From Bradyrhizobium sp. AUGA SZCCT0158 (GTDB taxonomy: Bacteria; Pseudomonadota; Alphaproteobacteria; Rhizobiales; Xanthobacteraceae): a stretch of 64,000 bases of DNA. The notes under the pieces were generated by a model. The model was not told the DNA's origin. It saw only the letters and a program-made list of their open reading frames with translations, and did no database searches. Every line of letters begins with the position of its first letter. Position 1 is the first letter of the stretch. This document shows, one piece after another, positions 51,256 through 59,664 of this stretch. The stretch spans positions 124,001-188,000 of the forward strand of contig NZ_JAFCME010000010.1 in assembly GCF_018130065.1 (NCBI RefSeq). Direction: 5' to 3'. The position numbers and the translations under genes were made by a program.

Positions 51256-51373
51256 GTGTCAGTCCTTTGGGCCAGTCGTGCCCGCAACTGACGTTGGAGA
51301 TCGCGGATCAGCCCGCGGCTGTCGAAATTCCAAGGCAATCGCGCGGCGGATAAATCCGCCCGCGACCAAAACA

Positions 51374-51763
51374 TCAAACGCGCCGGCGCTTGCGCGGACG
51401 GCAACCATTGTGCGGGATCGTCGTCACGTCGCGAATCGATGTGACGGTGAAGCCCGCCGCCTGCAGCGCGCGAAGCGCCGACTCACGGCCCGAACCGGGG
51501 CCTGCAACTTCCACTTCCAGCGTGCGCATGCCGTGTTCCTGCGCCTTCTTGGAAACGTCTTCGGCCGCGACCTGCGCGGCATAGGGGGTCGACTTGCGCG
51601 AACCCTTGAAGCCCATCGTGCCGGCCGACGACCAGGCAATGGTGTTGCCCTGCGCGTCGGTGATGGTGATGGTCGTGTTGTTGAACGACGAATTCACATG
51701 CGCGATGCCGGAGGCGATGTTCTTGCGTTCGCGGCGGCGTATGCGGGTGGCTTCCTTGCCCAT
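51374..51763 (-). CDS. rpsK: 30S ribosomal protein S11
   Basis: 129 residues with the S11 core GIAHVNSSFNNTTITITDAQGNTIAWSSAG and the conserved Gly/Lys-rich end GSGRESALRALQAAGFTVTSIRDVTTIPHNGCRPRKRRRV. S11 contacts the 3' end of 16S rRNA at the platform. It lies between rpsM and rpoA. The rpsM-rpsK spacer contains an inverted repeat. Confidence 0.98.
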   Translation of the reverse strand: MGKEATRIRRRERKNIASGIAHVNSSFNNTTITITDAQGNTIAWSSAGTMGFKGSRKSTPYAAQVAAEDVSKKAQEHGMRTLEVEVAGPGSGRESALRALQAAGFTVTSIRDVTTIPHNGCRPRKRRRV

Positions 51764-51820
51764 TCCAAAACCTTTCCTGTGATCTCAAACGCCGCCGTAG
51801 TGCCAGCGGCTACACCTAAG

Positions 51821-51891
51821 AGCGAATGGTGAGTGGCGAATAGCGAATAGGGGTCGAGCCCCTACTCGCCATTCGCCATTCGCTACTCGCC
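51821..51891. repeat. ATTCGC-type palindrome between rpsM and rpsK
   Basis: GGCGAATAGCGAATAG and CATTCGCTACTCGCC are inverted around GGGGTCGAGCCCC, giving a long stem. The same family as 50164-50223. It interrupts an otherwise tightly packed operon. Confidence 0.75.
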
Positions 51892-51893
51892 AA

Positions 51894-52262
51894 TTACTTC
51901 TTCTTGCCGGCAATCGACTTGGCCGGGCCCTTGCGCGTGCGCGCATTGGTGTGGGTGCGCTGGCCGCGCACCGGCAGGCCGCGGCGATGACGCAGGCCGC
52001 GATAGCAGCCGAGGTCCATCAGACGCTTGATGTTGATGCCGACTTCACGACGAAGATCGCCCTCGACAAGATAGTCGCGGTCGATGACTTCGCGGATCTG
52101 CAGAACTTCCTGGTCGCTGAGCTGGCTGACGCGGCGCTCAACGGGAATCTTCACCTTCTCGATGATCTCGGCCGCGTTCTTCTGGCCGATGCCATGGATG
52201 TACTGGAGCGCGATCAAGACGCGCTTGTTGGTCGGGATATTCACGCCGGCAATACGGGCCAC
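51894..52262 (-). CDS. rpsM: 30S ribosomal protein S13
   Basis: 122 residues from GTG 52262 (VARIAGVNIPTNKRVLIALQYIHGIG, GTG translated as Met), the normal S13 length; an ATG-independent longer frame from 52280 is rejected. AGGAGAG lies ahead of GTG. KRLMDLGCYRGLRHRRGLPVRGQRTHTNARTRKG is the S13 signature, and the tail ends KKK. It forms the A- and P-site side of the 30S head. It follows adk, as in the alpha operon, without rpmJ. Confidence 0.97.
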   Translation of the reverse strand: MARIAGVNIPTNKRVLIALQYIHGIGQKNAAEIIEKVKIPVERRVSQLSDQEVLQIREVIDRDYLVEGDLRREVGINIKRLMDLGCYRGLRHRRGLPVRGQRTHTNARTRKGPAKSIAGKKK

Positions 52263-52445
52263 GGACTTCTCTCCTGTCACCGATCCCTCGCGGACCGGGC
52301 TATGTTCTTGCTAACTCGGGCAGGTGTCCGCAAACGCGAACACGACGCCCGTCCCCTCAGATTCTTTGGGGCCCGGCATCGTCTGAAACTATCCGACTTG
52401 GATGCGGGCTTATTAAAGGATTCAACTCGGTTTCGTCAACCGTCT

Positions 52446-53303
52446 CTATCGTTTAGCTCGCTTTTTCGTGACCTTTCTCACGGCCTTTTTGGCGGGCTTT
52501 TTGGCCACCTTTTTAGCCGTTTTTCCGGCCGTTTTCTTGGTCGCCTTTTTGGCCTTTTTTGCCCCCCTGGAGGCGGCTTTGGCGGCCTTTGGAGCGGTTT
52601 TGGCGGCTTTCCTGGCGGTTTTGGCGGCTTTTTTGCCCGCGGGCTTGGCGGTTTTCCTGGCGCCCGCCTTGGCCTGCCTGGCCGGCGCAGCTGCCTTCGA
52701 TGCTTTGGGTTCCACCGCGCCGATGGCGGACAGGATCCGGTTAATTTCCCGGGTGACGTGCTCGATGGTCATCATACCATCGACCGTGAGCAGCTTCCGC
52801 CGCTCCGAATAGTAGTGAATCAGGGGCTCGGTCAGGGTCCGGTAGCTCGCCAGCCGCTTCGACAGCACTTCCGGAGTGTCGTCGATTCGCACTTCTTCGC
52901 CCCTCGCCCGCATCTCGGCGACGCGATTCTCGACGCGGTCGAGCAGCGCGCTCTCGTTGACGCGCAGCTCGATCACGGCGTCGAGCTTGATGTGCTTCTT
53001 CTTCAGCAGTTCATCGAGGGCTGCGGCCTGCGGCACCGTGCGTGGAAAGCCGTCGAGGATGAACCCGTTCTTCATGTCGGGCTGGTCGAGGCGGTCGGAG
53101 ATGATTCCGATCACGATTTCATCCGGCACCAGCGACCCGCTCGCCATGATGTCTTTGGCCTGCAGGCCGACCGGTGTCTGCGCGGCCACCGCAGCGCGCA
53201 GCATCTCGCCGGTGGAGAGCTGGATCAGGTCGTGTTTGTGGACCAGCCGTTGCGCCTGGGTCCCCTTGCCCGCACCCGGCGGCCCCAAAAGGATCAATCT
53301 CAT
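52446..53303 (-). CDS. adk: Adenylate kinase with Lys/Ala-rich C-terminal extension
   Basis: The core (about residues 1-195) is a short-LID adenylate kinase with P-loop GPPGAGKGT at 7-15, NMP-binding LSTGEMLRAAV, GFILDGFPRT and the LID-region RVAEMRARGEEVRIDDTPEVLSKRL. It interconverts ATP and AMP to ADP. The remaining residues, about 199-285, are a low-complexity Lys/Ala/Arg tail with KKAAKTARKAAKTAPKAAK-type units, like histone H1. Its ATG overlaps the secY2 stop. Usual Adk is near 215 residues, so the tail is extra. Coding for the tail is 52446-52709. Confidence 0.95.
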   Translation of the reverse strand: MRLILLGPPGAGKGTQAQRLVHKHDLIQLSTGEMLRAAVAAQTPVGLQAKDIMASGSLVPDEIVIGIISDRLDQPDMKNGFILDGFPRTVPQAAALDELLKKKHIKLDAVIELRVNESALLDRVENRVAEMRARGEEVRIDDTPEVLSKRLASYRTLTEPLIHYYSERRKLLTVDGMMTIEHVTREINRILSAIGAVEPKASKAAAPARQAKAGARKTAKPAGKKAAKTARKAAKTAPKAAKAASRGAKKAKKATKKTAGKTAKKVAKKPAKKAVRKVTKKRAKR

Positions 53304-54508
53304 GACAATTCGCCCCCCGGCTTGGTGAGCGAATGCCCGCGCACCTGCGTTTTGATATCAAGGATAGTGCAAACCACAATCAGCGCCGAGCCACCACCAA
53401 AAAGAAAGGGCAGCTTACCGTAAGCCACCAAGGCTTCCGGAATCAGCGACACGGCCACGAGGTAGACGGCTCCGATGAAGGTCGTCAACGTCACGACGCG
53501 ATCGAGATGGTCGGCGGTGGGTTCGCCCGGCGCCACGTCTGTAATCGCGCCGCCCCGCTTGTGCAAGACCTCGGCGATGCGCGCGGGATCAAGCACATAG
53601 GCAGTATAGATGAAAGCCAGCACGAAGACCGCAATGGATCCGAGGATCATGTGGACCGGCCGGGCGAACTGGATGTGGTCGTAGGCGACGGCGAGCGTGG
53701 GCGTCTGGCCGAGGGCCAAGGTCGCAAGCACCAGCGGAAGATAGAAAATCCACGGCGTCACGGTGGCCGGGATCAGGAACCCGGCGCTGTTGATCTTGAT
53801 CGGCAGCACCGAGGAGCGCGCGGGAAGCAGGCGTGTTCCCGCCTGGCGCGCGGCATACTGCACCGGCACGTTCCGCCGCGCGCCTTCGACGAGCACGATG
53901 ACCGCGACGCCCACGACCGCGAGGATCGCCAGCAACAGCAGAAGGCTGCCGGAGATCGCGCCTTGTCCCAGCAGTTGGAAGGTGGCGGAAATATCTGCCG
54001 GAAGCGAAACGATGATGCCGACGAACAGAAGCAGCGCTAGCCCGTTGCCGATCCCGTGGCGGGTGATTTGTTCGCTAAGCCAGACCAGGAAGAACACGCC
54101 GCCCACCATCGTTGCAGTGGCCGACAGCAGGAACCAGCCGCCGGGCTCGGTGACGAGGCCGGGAACGTCCTGAAGACCGGACGCGACGCCGAAGGCCTGG
54201 AATGCTGCAAGCAGCAGCGTCAGGATCAGCGTGAAGCCGGTAATCTTGCGGCGGCCGGCCTCACCCGATCGTTCCAGCGCACTCAGCCTGCCCCACACCA
54301 CAGCGACAAGCTGCATGACGATCGCGACACTCAGATAGGGAATGATGAAGAGCGCGAAAACCGAAATGCGGGCGGCAGCGTGCGATGAAAGCAGCAGGCC
54401 GGCCTGCATCTGTGGCGAGAGGCCCGCAAGCGGGATATGACTGCCGAGCCGGAAGATGAGCAGCGCGCCGATCGTGATCGCGATCCGGCGCGGCAGCTCA
54501 GATTTCAT
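53300..54508 (-). CDS. Second, divergent SecY translocase paralogue
   Basis: A 402-residue SecY-family protein with about ten helices, beginning directly at helix 1 (MKSELPRRIAITIGALLIFR). It lacks the roughly 25-residue N-terminus of SecY and most of the plug (QAGLLLSSHAAARISVFALF against QAGGILGMFNMFAGGGINRM in SecY). In the C5 loop, the segment GIRPGERT of SecY reads DVAPGEPT here, losing the Arg equivalent to Escherichia coli SecY Arg357. ATGA overlaps connect it to secY and adk. It may be a specialised or regulatory translocon subunit. Confidence 0.9.
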   Translation of the reverse strand: MKSELPRRIAITIGALLIFRLGSHIPLAGLSPQMQAGLLLSSHAAARISVFALFIIPYLSVAIVMQLVAVVWGRLSALERSGEAGRRKITGFTLILTLLLAAFQAFGVASGLQDVPGLVTEPGGWFLLSATATMVGGVFFLVWLSEQITRHGIGNGLALLLFVGIIVSLPADISATFQLLGQGAISGSLLLLLAILAVVGVAVIVLVEGARRNVPVQYAARQAGTRLLPARSSVLPIKINSAGFLIPATVTPWIFYLPLVLATLALGQTPTLAVAYDHIQFARPVHMILGSIAVFVLAFIYTAYVLDPARIAEVLHKRGGAITDVAPGEPTADHLDRVVTLTTFIGAVYLVAVSLIPEALVAYGKLPFLFGGGSALIVVCTILDIKTQVRGHSLTKPGGELS

Positions 54509-55836
54509 CGACGGCGGCCCTTGAGCTTGGACTTGCGGATCAGCCCTTCATACTGATGGGCGAGCAGATAGCCCTGCACCTGCGCCACCGTATCCATCGT
54601 CACGCTGACGACGATCAGAAGCGAGGTTCCGCCAAAGTAGAACGGCACCGCGGCGTAGGAGATCAGAACTTCGGGAATCAGGCAGACGATGGCGAGATAG
54701 ATCGCGCCGAGCACCGTCACGCGCGACAACACGTAGTCGATATATTCGGCGGTGCGCTCGCCCGGACGGATGCCGGGGATGAAGCCGCCATGCTTCTTCA
54801 GATTGTCCGCGGTCTCGGTCGGGTTGAACACGATCGCGGTATAGAAGAACGCGAAGAACACGATTAGCCCGAGATAGCAGAACAGGAACAGCGGACGGCC
54901 GTGGCTGAGCTGGGTGTTGAGCCACTGGAACCATTCCGGACCCGAGCCGGCGTTGAAGTTGGCCACCGTCGTCGGCAGCAACAGCAGCGACGAGGCGAAG
55001 ATCGGCGGGATCACGCCCGAGGTGTTGAGCTTGAGCGGCAGATGCGAGGACTGGCCCTCGAACATCTTGTTGCCGACCTGGCGCTTCGGATACTGGATCA
55101 GGAGCCGCCGCTGCGCGCGTTCCATGAACACGATGAAGGCGATCACGACGACCGCCATCACGATCACGATCAGGATCAGGGCGGTCGACAGCGCCCCCTG
55201 ACGGCCGAGTTCGAGCATGTTGGCGAGCGCCGAGGGCAACTCGGCGACGATGCCGGCCAGGATGATCAGCGAAATACCGTTGCCGATGCCGCGCGAGGTG
55301 ATCTGCTCGCCGAGCCACATCAGGAACATGGTGCCGCCGGTCAGCGTGATCGCGGTGGAGATGAGGAAGAACGGCCCGGGCTCACTGACGACGTTACCGG
55401 CGCCCTGCAGGCCGACGGCGATGCCGTAGGACTGGAACGCGGCGAGGATCACCGTGAGATAGCGGGTATACTGGTTCAGCGTCTTGCGGCCGGCCTCGCC
55501 TTCCTTCTTCAGCGCCTCGAGCTGCGGCGAAACCGTAGTCAGAAGCTGGATGATGATGGACGCCGAGATATACGGCATGATGTTCAGGGCGAAGATCGCC
55601 ATGCGGTTGATACCGCCGCCGGCGAACATGTTGAACATGCCGAGGATGCCGCCGGCCTGCGACTTGAACACCTGCTCCCAGGCCGCGGGATCGATGCCGG
55701 GCAGCGGGATATAGGTGCCGAGCCGATAAACAAGCAGCGCACCCAGTGTGAACCAGATGCGCTTCTTCAGTTCGTCGGCTTTGCCGAGCGCAGAGAAATT
55801 GAGGTTTGCCGCAAGTTGTTCTGCTGCTGAGACCAT
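54505..55836 (-). CDS. secY: Preprotein translocase subunit SecY
   Basis: A 443-residue ten-helix channel subunit with complete plug (GILGMFNMFAGGGINRMAIF), the C4 loop IQYPKRQVGNKMFEGQSSHLPLKLNTSG, and the C5 loop GGFIPGIRPGERTAEYID with the conserved Arg. It forms the inner-membrane protein-conducting channel with SecE and SecG. Position after rplO is normal for the spc operon. The stop TGA overlaps the ATG of the second secY. Confidence 0.98.
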   Translation of the reverse strand: MVSAAEQLAANLNFSALGKADELKKRIWFTLGALLVYRLGTYIPLPGIDPAAWEQVFKSQAGGILGMFNMFAGGGINRMAIFALNIMPYISASIIIQLLTTVSPQLEALKKEGEAGRKTLNQYTRYLTVILAAFQSYGIAVGLQGAGNVVSEPGPFFLISTAITLTGGTMFLMWLGEQITSRGIGNGISLIILAGIVAELPSALANMLELGRQGALSTALILIVIVMAVVVIAFIVFMERAQRRLLIQYPKRQVGNKMFEGQSSHLPLKLNTSGVIPPIFASSLLLLPTTVANFNAGSGPEWFQWLNTQLSHGRPLFLFCYLGLIVFFAFFYTAIVFNPTETADNLKKHGGFIPGIRPGERTAEYIDYVLSRVTVLGAIYLAIVCLIPEVLISYAAVPFYFGGTSLLIVVSVTMDTVAQVQGYLLAHQYEGLIRKSKLKGRRR

Positions 55837-55982
55837 GTCTAGGCTTTCTCCCGCCGTCCCTCACGCCTCAAGCCCCGAGCGGGGCCATCGGCAGACGCCG
55901 GACATTATTTGGTGCTCGGCTTCGATAAGTCCATCGTTCAATCGGCGCATTGCCCGCGCCGCGGCGGGCAATGACGCAGATG

Positions 55983-56471
55983 TTACGCCGCCTCGCCTTC
56001 TTCCTTCTTGGCCGGAGCCAGAACCTTCACCGTGCCGCCGGCCTTTTCGACCGCCGCGATCGCCGATTTCGAGGCGCCATGCACCTCGATGGCGAGCTTG
56101 GCCTTGATTTCGCCGCGGCCGAGCAGCCGCAGGCCGTCCTTGGCGCGGCGCAGCACGCCGGCCTTCACCAGCGATTCGGCGGTGACGGTCTCATTGGCAT
56201 CGACCAGCTTGGCATCGATCGCGTCCTGCAGGCGGTCGAGATTGATCTCGGCGAAATCGAGCTTGAAGATGTTGTTGAAGCCGCGCTTCGGCAGGCGCCG
56301 ATGCAGCGGCATCTGGCCGCCCTCGAAGCCCTTGATGCGCACGCCCGAACGCGCGGTCTGGCCCTTGCCGCCGCGGCCCGCAGTCTTGCCCTTGCCTGAA
56401 CCGATGCCACGGCCGACGCGCATGCGCTTCTTGCGCGAGCCGGCGTTGTCGGCGATATCGCTGAGCTTCAT
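55983..56471 (-). CDS. rplO: 50S ribosomal protein L15
   Basis: 162 residues with the Gly/Arg-rich L15 N-terminus (RKKRMRVGRGIGSGKGKTAGRGGKGQTARSG) and GFEGGQMPLHRRLPKRGFNN. The C-terminal part SLVKAGVLRRAKDGLRLLGRGEIKAKLAIEVHGASKSA is conserved. L15 organises 23S rRNA. It is followed on the minus strand by secY after a spacer of about 145 bases. Confidence 0.98.
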   Translation of the reverse strand: MKLSDIADNAGSRKKRMRVGRGIGSGKGKTAGRGGKGQTARSGVRIKGFEGGQMPLHRRLPKRGFNNIFKLDFAEINLDRLQDAIDAKLVDANETVTAESLVKAGVLRRAKDGLRLLGRGEIKAKLAIEVHGASKSAIAAVEKAGGTVKVLAPAKKEEGEAA

Positions 56472-56492
56472 CGCGAAATTCCCTTATCTATG

Positions 56493-56541
56493 GAGCATGA
56501 TCTTGACCGAAAACCGGTCCCCACTTTTCGGGATCATGCTC
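56493..56541. repeat. GAGCATGATC...GATCATGCTC palindromic repeat
   Basis: The arms GAGCATGATC and GATCATGCTC with inner ACCGAAAACCGGTCC and CCACTTTTCGG. It lies between rpmD and rplO. This is a recognisable interspersed palindrome of Bradyrhizobium type. Confidence 0.85.
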
Positions 56542-56554
56542 CTCCCTGTCTTGC

Positions 56555-56746
56555 TTACTCGCCGACGACGCGGACGAGATGTTGAACCTTGCTGATCATG
56601 CCGCGAACTTCAGGCGTATCCTGCAGCTCGGAAACCCGGCCGATCTTGTTGAGCTTGAGGCCGATCAGCGTCGCACGCTGCGAGTGGTGGCGGCGGATTG
56701 CGCTGCCAGTCTGCTCGACCTTGATCATCTTTGCGGCCTTGGCCAT
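56555..56746 (-). CDS. rpmD: 50S ribosomal protein L30
   Basis: 63 residues with KVEQTGSAIRRHHSQRATLIGLKLNKIGRVSELQDTPEVRGMISKVQHLVRVV, the complete short bacterial L30. Starts at ATG 56746, just after rpsE. Confidence 0.97.
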   Translation of the reverse strand: MAKAAKMIKVEQTGSAIRRHHSQRATLIGLKLNKIGRVSELQDTPEVRGMISKVQHLVRVVGE

Positions 56747-56787
56747 CGTCTTGACTCCGAACGGCGCGGGAAACTGCGCCTGATTGT

Positions 56788-57363
56788 TTATTCAGCCACC
56801 ACTTCGGCATCGCCACCGACGCGGCGCGACTGCAGCGTGGACACCTTGATGTTGCGGCGCGCCGCCACCGAACGCGGCGAATCCTGATGCTTCAGCGCGT
56901 CGAAGGTTGCGCGAACCATGTTGTAGGGGTTCGACGAGCCGATCGACTTCGCCACCACGTCCTGGATGCCGAGCGTTTCGAACACCGCGCGCATCGGACC
57001 GCCCGCGATGATGCCGGTACCGGCGGGGGCTGCGCGCAGATAAACGCGGCCCGCACCGTGACGGCCGGCGATATCGTGATGCAGCGTGCGGCCTTCGCGC
57101 AGAGCAACGCGCGTCAGGTTACGCTTCGCCGATTCCGTCGCCTTGCGGATCGCCTCGGGAACTTCGCGCGCCTTGCCGTGACCGAAACCGACCCGACCCT
57201 TCTGGTCGCCGATCACGACCAGCGCCGCAAAGCCGAAGCGCTTGCCGCCCTTGACGACCTTCGCCACGCGATTGATGTGGACCAGCTTGTCGACGAACTC
57301 GCTGTCGCGCTCTTCGCGATCCCTGCTCCGTTCGCGTCCGCCGCGTTCGCGTTCACCTGCCAT
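56788..57363 (-). CDS. rpsE: 30S ribosomal protein S5
   Basis: 191 residues from ATG 57363 (MAGERERGGRERSRDREERD); an in-frame TTG four codons earlier is not preferred. The S5 domain has LVHINRVAKVVKGGKRFGFAALVVIGD and the C-terminal GAGRVYLRAAPAGTGIIAGGPMRAVFETLGIQDV. S5 controls translational accuracy at the 30S shoulder. The Arg/Glu-rich N-terminal extension is typical of alphaproteobacteria. Confidence 0.98.
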   Translation of the reverse strand: MAGERERGGRERSRDREERDSEFVDKLVHINRVAKVVKGGKRFGFAALVVIGDQKGRVGFGHGKAREVPEAIRKATESAKRNLTRVALREGRTLHHDIAGRHGAGRVYLRAAPAGTGIIAGGPMRAVFETLGIQDVVAKSIGSSNPYNMVRATFDALKHQDSPRSVAARRNIKVSTLQSRRVGGDAEVVAE

Positions 57364-57425
57364 GGTGTTTTCCAATCTCAGGGAGCCTAACGCCCCTGTC
57401 CTTCATCTTGGTTCAAAATCGGTTG

Positions 57426-57785
57426 TTAGAAGCTCAATCCGCTTTCGCGGGCCGCATCCGCAAGCGCCTTGACGCGCCCGTGATACAGATACTGACCGCG
57501 ATCGAACACCACTTCCTTGACGCCCTTCTGCACGGCGCGTTCCGCCAGCAGCTTGCCGACGGCCTTGGCCGCATCGATGTTGGCGCCCGTGTTGCCGCTC
57601 TCGCGCATGGTCTTTTCCAGCGACGAGGCGGAAGCCAGCGTCTCGCCCTTCAGGTCGTCGATGACCTGGGCGTAGATGTGCTTCGACGAGCGGAACACCG
57701 ACAGACGCGGACGTCCATTGGCGGAGCGGCGCAGTGAATTCCTCACACGCTGCTTGCGCCGGGCATTCGTAACTTTCAGTGACAT
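57426..57785 (-). CDS. rplR: 50S ribosomal protein L18
   Basis: 119 residues with RKQRVRNSLRRSANGRPRLSVFRSSKHIYAQVIDDLKGETLASASS and the C-terminal VVFDRGQYLYHGRVKALADAARESGL. It binds 5S rRNA with L5. Confidence 0.98.
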   Translation of the reverse strand: MSLKVTNARRKQRVRNSLRRSANGRPRLSVFRSSKHIYAQVIDDLKGETLASASSLEKTMRESGNTGANIDAAKAVGKLLAERAVQKGVKEVVFDRGQYLYHGRVKALADAARESGLSF

Positions 57786-57796
57786 GGCCGGCTCCG

Positions 57797-58330
57797 TTAC
57801 TTCTTCTTGCCTTCCTTGCGGAAGATGAATTCGTTGGCGTACTTCACGCCCTTGCCCTTGTAGGGCTCCGGCGGACGATAGGCGCGGATCTCGGCCGCAA
57901 CCTGACCGACACGCTGGGAATCATTGCCCGTGATCGTGATCTCGGTCGGCTTCGGCACCGCGATGGTGATGCCATCCGGGATCGCGTAGACGACGTCATG
58001 GCTGTAGCCGAGCGCGAGCTGCAGGTTCTTGCCCTGCAGCGCGGCGCGGTAGCCGACGCCGGTGATCTCGAGCTTCTTCTCGAAACCCTTGGTGACGCCC
58101 TCGACCAGGTTTGCGACCTGGGCGCGCGCGGTGCCGTACATGGCCTGCGCCCGGTTGGTTTCGAGCTTCGGCGCGACCTTGACCGCGCCGTCCTCGAACT
58201 TCACCTCGACGTCGTCATGCACGACGAACTGAAGCTGGCCCTTCGGCCCCTTCATCTTGACGGTCTGCCCTTCGACGGTCGCCGTCACACCGGACGGGAT
58301 CGGCACGGGCCGTTTGCCAACACGTGACAT
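57797..58330 (-). CDS. rplF: 50S ribosomal protein L6
   Basis: 177 residues with MSRVGKRPVPIPSGVTATVEGQTVKMKGPKGQL at the N-terminus and the signature PEPYKGKGVKYANEFIFRKEGKKK at the end. It lies near the GTPase centre of the 50S subunit. Confidence 0.98.
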   Translation of the reverse strand: MSRVGKRPVPIPSGVTATVEGQTVKMKGPKGQLQFVVHDDVEVKFEDGAVKVAPKLETNRAQAMYGTARAQVANLVEGVTKGFEKKLEITGVGYRAALQGKNLQLALGYSHDVVYAIPDGITIAVPKPTEITITGNDSQRVGQVAAEIRAYRPPEPYKGKGVKYANEFIFRKEGKKK

Positions 58331-58344
58331 GCTAGAATCCTTCC

Positions 58345-58743
58345 TCAGAACACCGTGAAGAGAACTTCGCCGCCCACATTCGCGTCACGCGCGTCGTGGT
58401 CAGCCATGATTCCCTTCGGCGTCGACAAGACCGAAATACCGAGACCGTTGTTCACGCGCGGCAGGTTCTTCACCGAAGCGTAAACCCGACGGCCGGGCTT
58501 CGACACCCGCTCGATTTCGCGAATGACCGGCTCGCCGTCGAAATATTTCAGCTCGATCTCGAGCTCGCTGCGGCCGGAAGCATGTTCGACGCTGGCATAG
58601 CCGCGGATGTAACCCTCGGATTTCAGCACTTCGAGAACGTTGGCGCGCATCTTCGAGCCCGGGGTCGAAACCTTGGACTTCGAGCGCATCTGCGCGTTGC
58701 GGATGCGGGTGATGAGATCGCTGATCGGATCGTGCGTTGACAT
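58345..58743 (-). CDS. rpsH: 30S ribosomal protein S8
   Basis: 132 residues. MSTHDPISDLITRIRNAQMRSKSKVSTPGSKMRANVLEVLKSEGYI, and the conserved GLGISVLSTPKGIMADHDARDANVGGEVLFTVF end. It binds helix 21 of 16S rRNA and in other bacteria represses spc translation. Confidence 0.98.
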   Translation of the reverse strand: MSTHDPISDLITRIRNAQMRSKSKVSTPGSKMRANVLEVLKSEGYIRGYASVEHASGRSELEIELKYFDGEPVIREIERVSKPGRRVYASVKNLPRVNNGLGISVLSTPKGIMADHDARDANVGGEVLFTVF

Positions 58744-58756
58744 CTGACGACCCTCC

Positions 58757-59062
58757 TTACCAGCTCGACTTCACGAGCCCGGGAACCAGGCCCTTGGAGC
58801 CGAGTTCACGCAGCGCGATGCGGCTGAGCTTGTTCTTGCGATAGATGGAACGCGGACGGCCGGTCAGTTCGCAGCGGTTGCGGATGCGCGTCGCCGACGA
58901 GTTGCGCGGCATCTCGGCAAGCTTCAGCGTCGCCGCGAAGCGCTCTTCCATCGGCTTGGTCTTGTCGGCGATGATCGCCTTCAGCTTCGCGCGCTGGGGG
59001 GCGGCGTTCTTGGTCATCCGCTTGCGCCGGTTGTTCTTCTCGATTGAACTCTTCTTTGCCAT
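58757..59062 (-). CDS. rpsN: 30S ribosomal protein S14
   Basis: 101 residues, the long (zinc-free) S14 form with MAKKSSIEKNNRRKRMTKNAAPQRAKLKAII and RIRNRCELTGRPRSIYRKNKLSRIALRELGSKGLVPGLVKSSW. It contains one Cys only, so no zinc finger. Confidence 0.98.
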   Translation of the reverse strand: MAKKSSIEKNNRRKRMTKNAAPQRAKLKAIIADKTKPMEERFAATLKLAEMPRNSSATRIRNRCELTGRPRSIYRKNKLSRIALRELGSKGLVPGLVKSSW

Positions 59063-59106
59063 GCTTGGCTCCTGGGTTTCCGCGTTTGAGAGGCTTTAAC
59101 TGCGTC

Positions 59107-59664
59107 TCACTGCCGGAACGGGAAATTGAAAGCGGTCAACAAGGCACGCGCCTCGTCGTCGGTCTGCGCCGTGGTGCAAACCGTGATGTCCATGCCGCGG
59201 GCTTCCGAAACCTTGTCGAAGTCGATTTCGGGGAAAATGATGTGCTCCTTGAGGCCGAGCGAATAATTGCCGCGGCCGTCGAAGCTCTTCGGATTGAGGC
59301 CGCGGAAGTCGCGCACGCGCGGCAGCGCCACGTTCACCAGGCGGTCGATGAACTCGTACATCTTGGCCTTGCGCAGCGTGACCTTGCAGCCGATCGGCTG
59401 GTTTTCACGCAGCTTGAAGGTCGCGATCGCGACGCGCGAATAGGTCACGATCGCCTTCTGGCCGGCGATCAGCGACAGGTCGCCAGCTGCGGTCTCGGCC
59501 TTTTTGCGGTCGTTGACGGCATCGCCGACGCCCATGTTGAGGACGACCTTGTCGAGACGCGGCACCTGCATGACGTTGGCATAGCCGAACTGTTCAGTCA
59601 GCTTGCTGCGGATGCTCTTGTCATACTCCACGCGCAGGCGCGGCACATAAGCGGTTTCAGCCAT
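59107..59664 (-). CDS. rplE: 50S ribosomal protein L5
   Basis: 185 residues from ATG 59664 (MAETAYVPRLRVEYDKSIRSKLTEQFG). The extended frame to 59760 is rejected because it runs through rplX. KVVLNMGVGDAVNDRKKAETAAGDLSLIAGQKAIVTYSRVAIATFKLRENQPIGCKVTLRK and RGLNPKSFDGRGNYSLGLKEHIIFPEI are diagnostic. The gene overlaps the end of rplX by eight bases. Confidence 0.98.
   Translation of the reverse strand: MAETAYVPRLRVEYDKSIRSKLTEQFGYANVMQVPRLDKVVLNMGVGDAVNDRKKAETAAGDLSLIAGQKAIVTYSRVAIATFKLRENQPIGCKVTLRKAKMYEFIDRLVNVALPRVRDFRGLNPKSFDGRGNYSLGLKEHIIFPEIDFDKVSEARGMDITVCTTAQTDDEARALLTAFNFPFRQ

Noticed and set aside
52468..52812. A hydrophobic plus-strand frame rich in Phe, Leu and Ala
   Set aside because: It is the complement of the Lys/Ala-rich tail codons of adk, so the hydrophobic look is a strand artefact.
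54901..55830. A 309-codon plus-strand frame
   Set aside because: Antisense to secY, Asp/His/Arg-rich shadow composition and no start signal.
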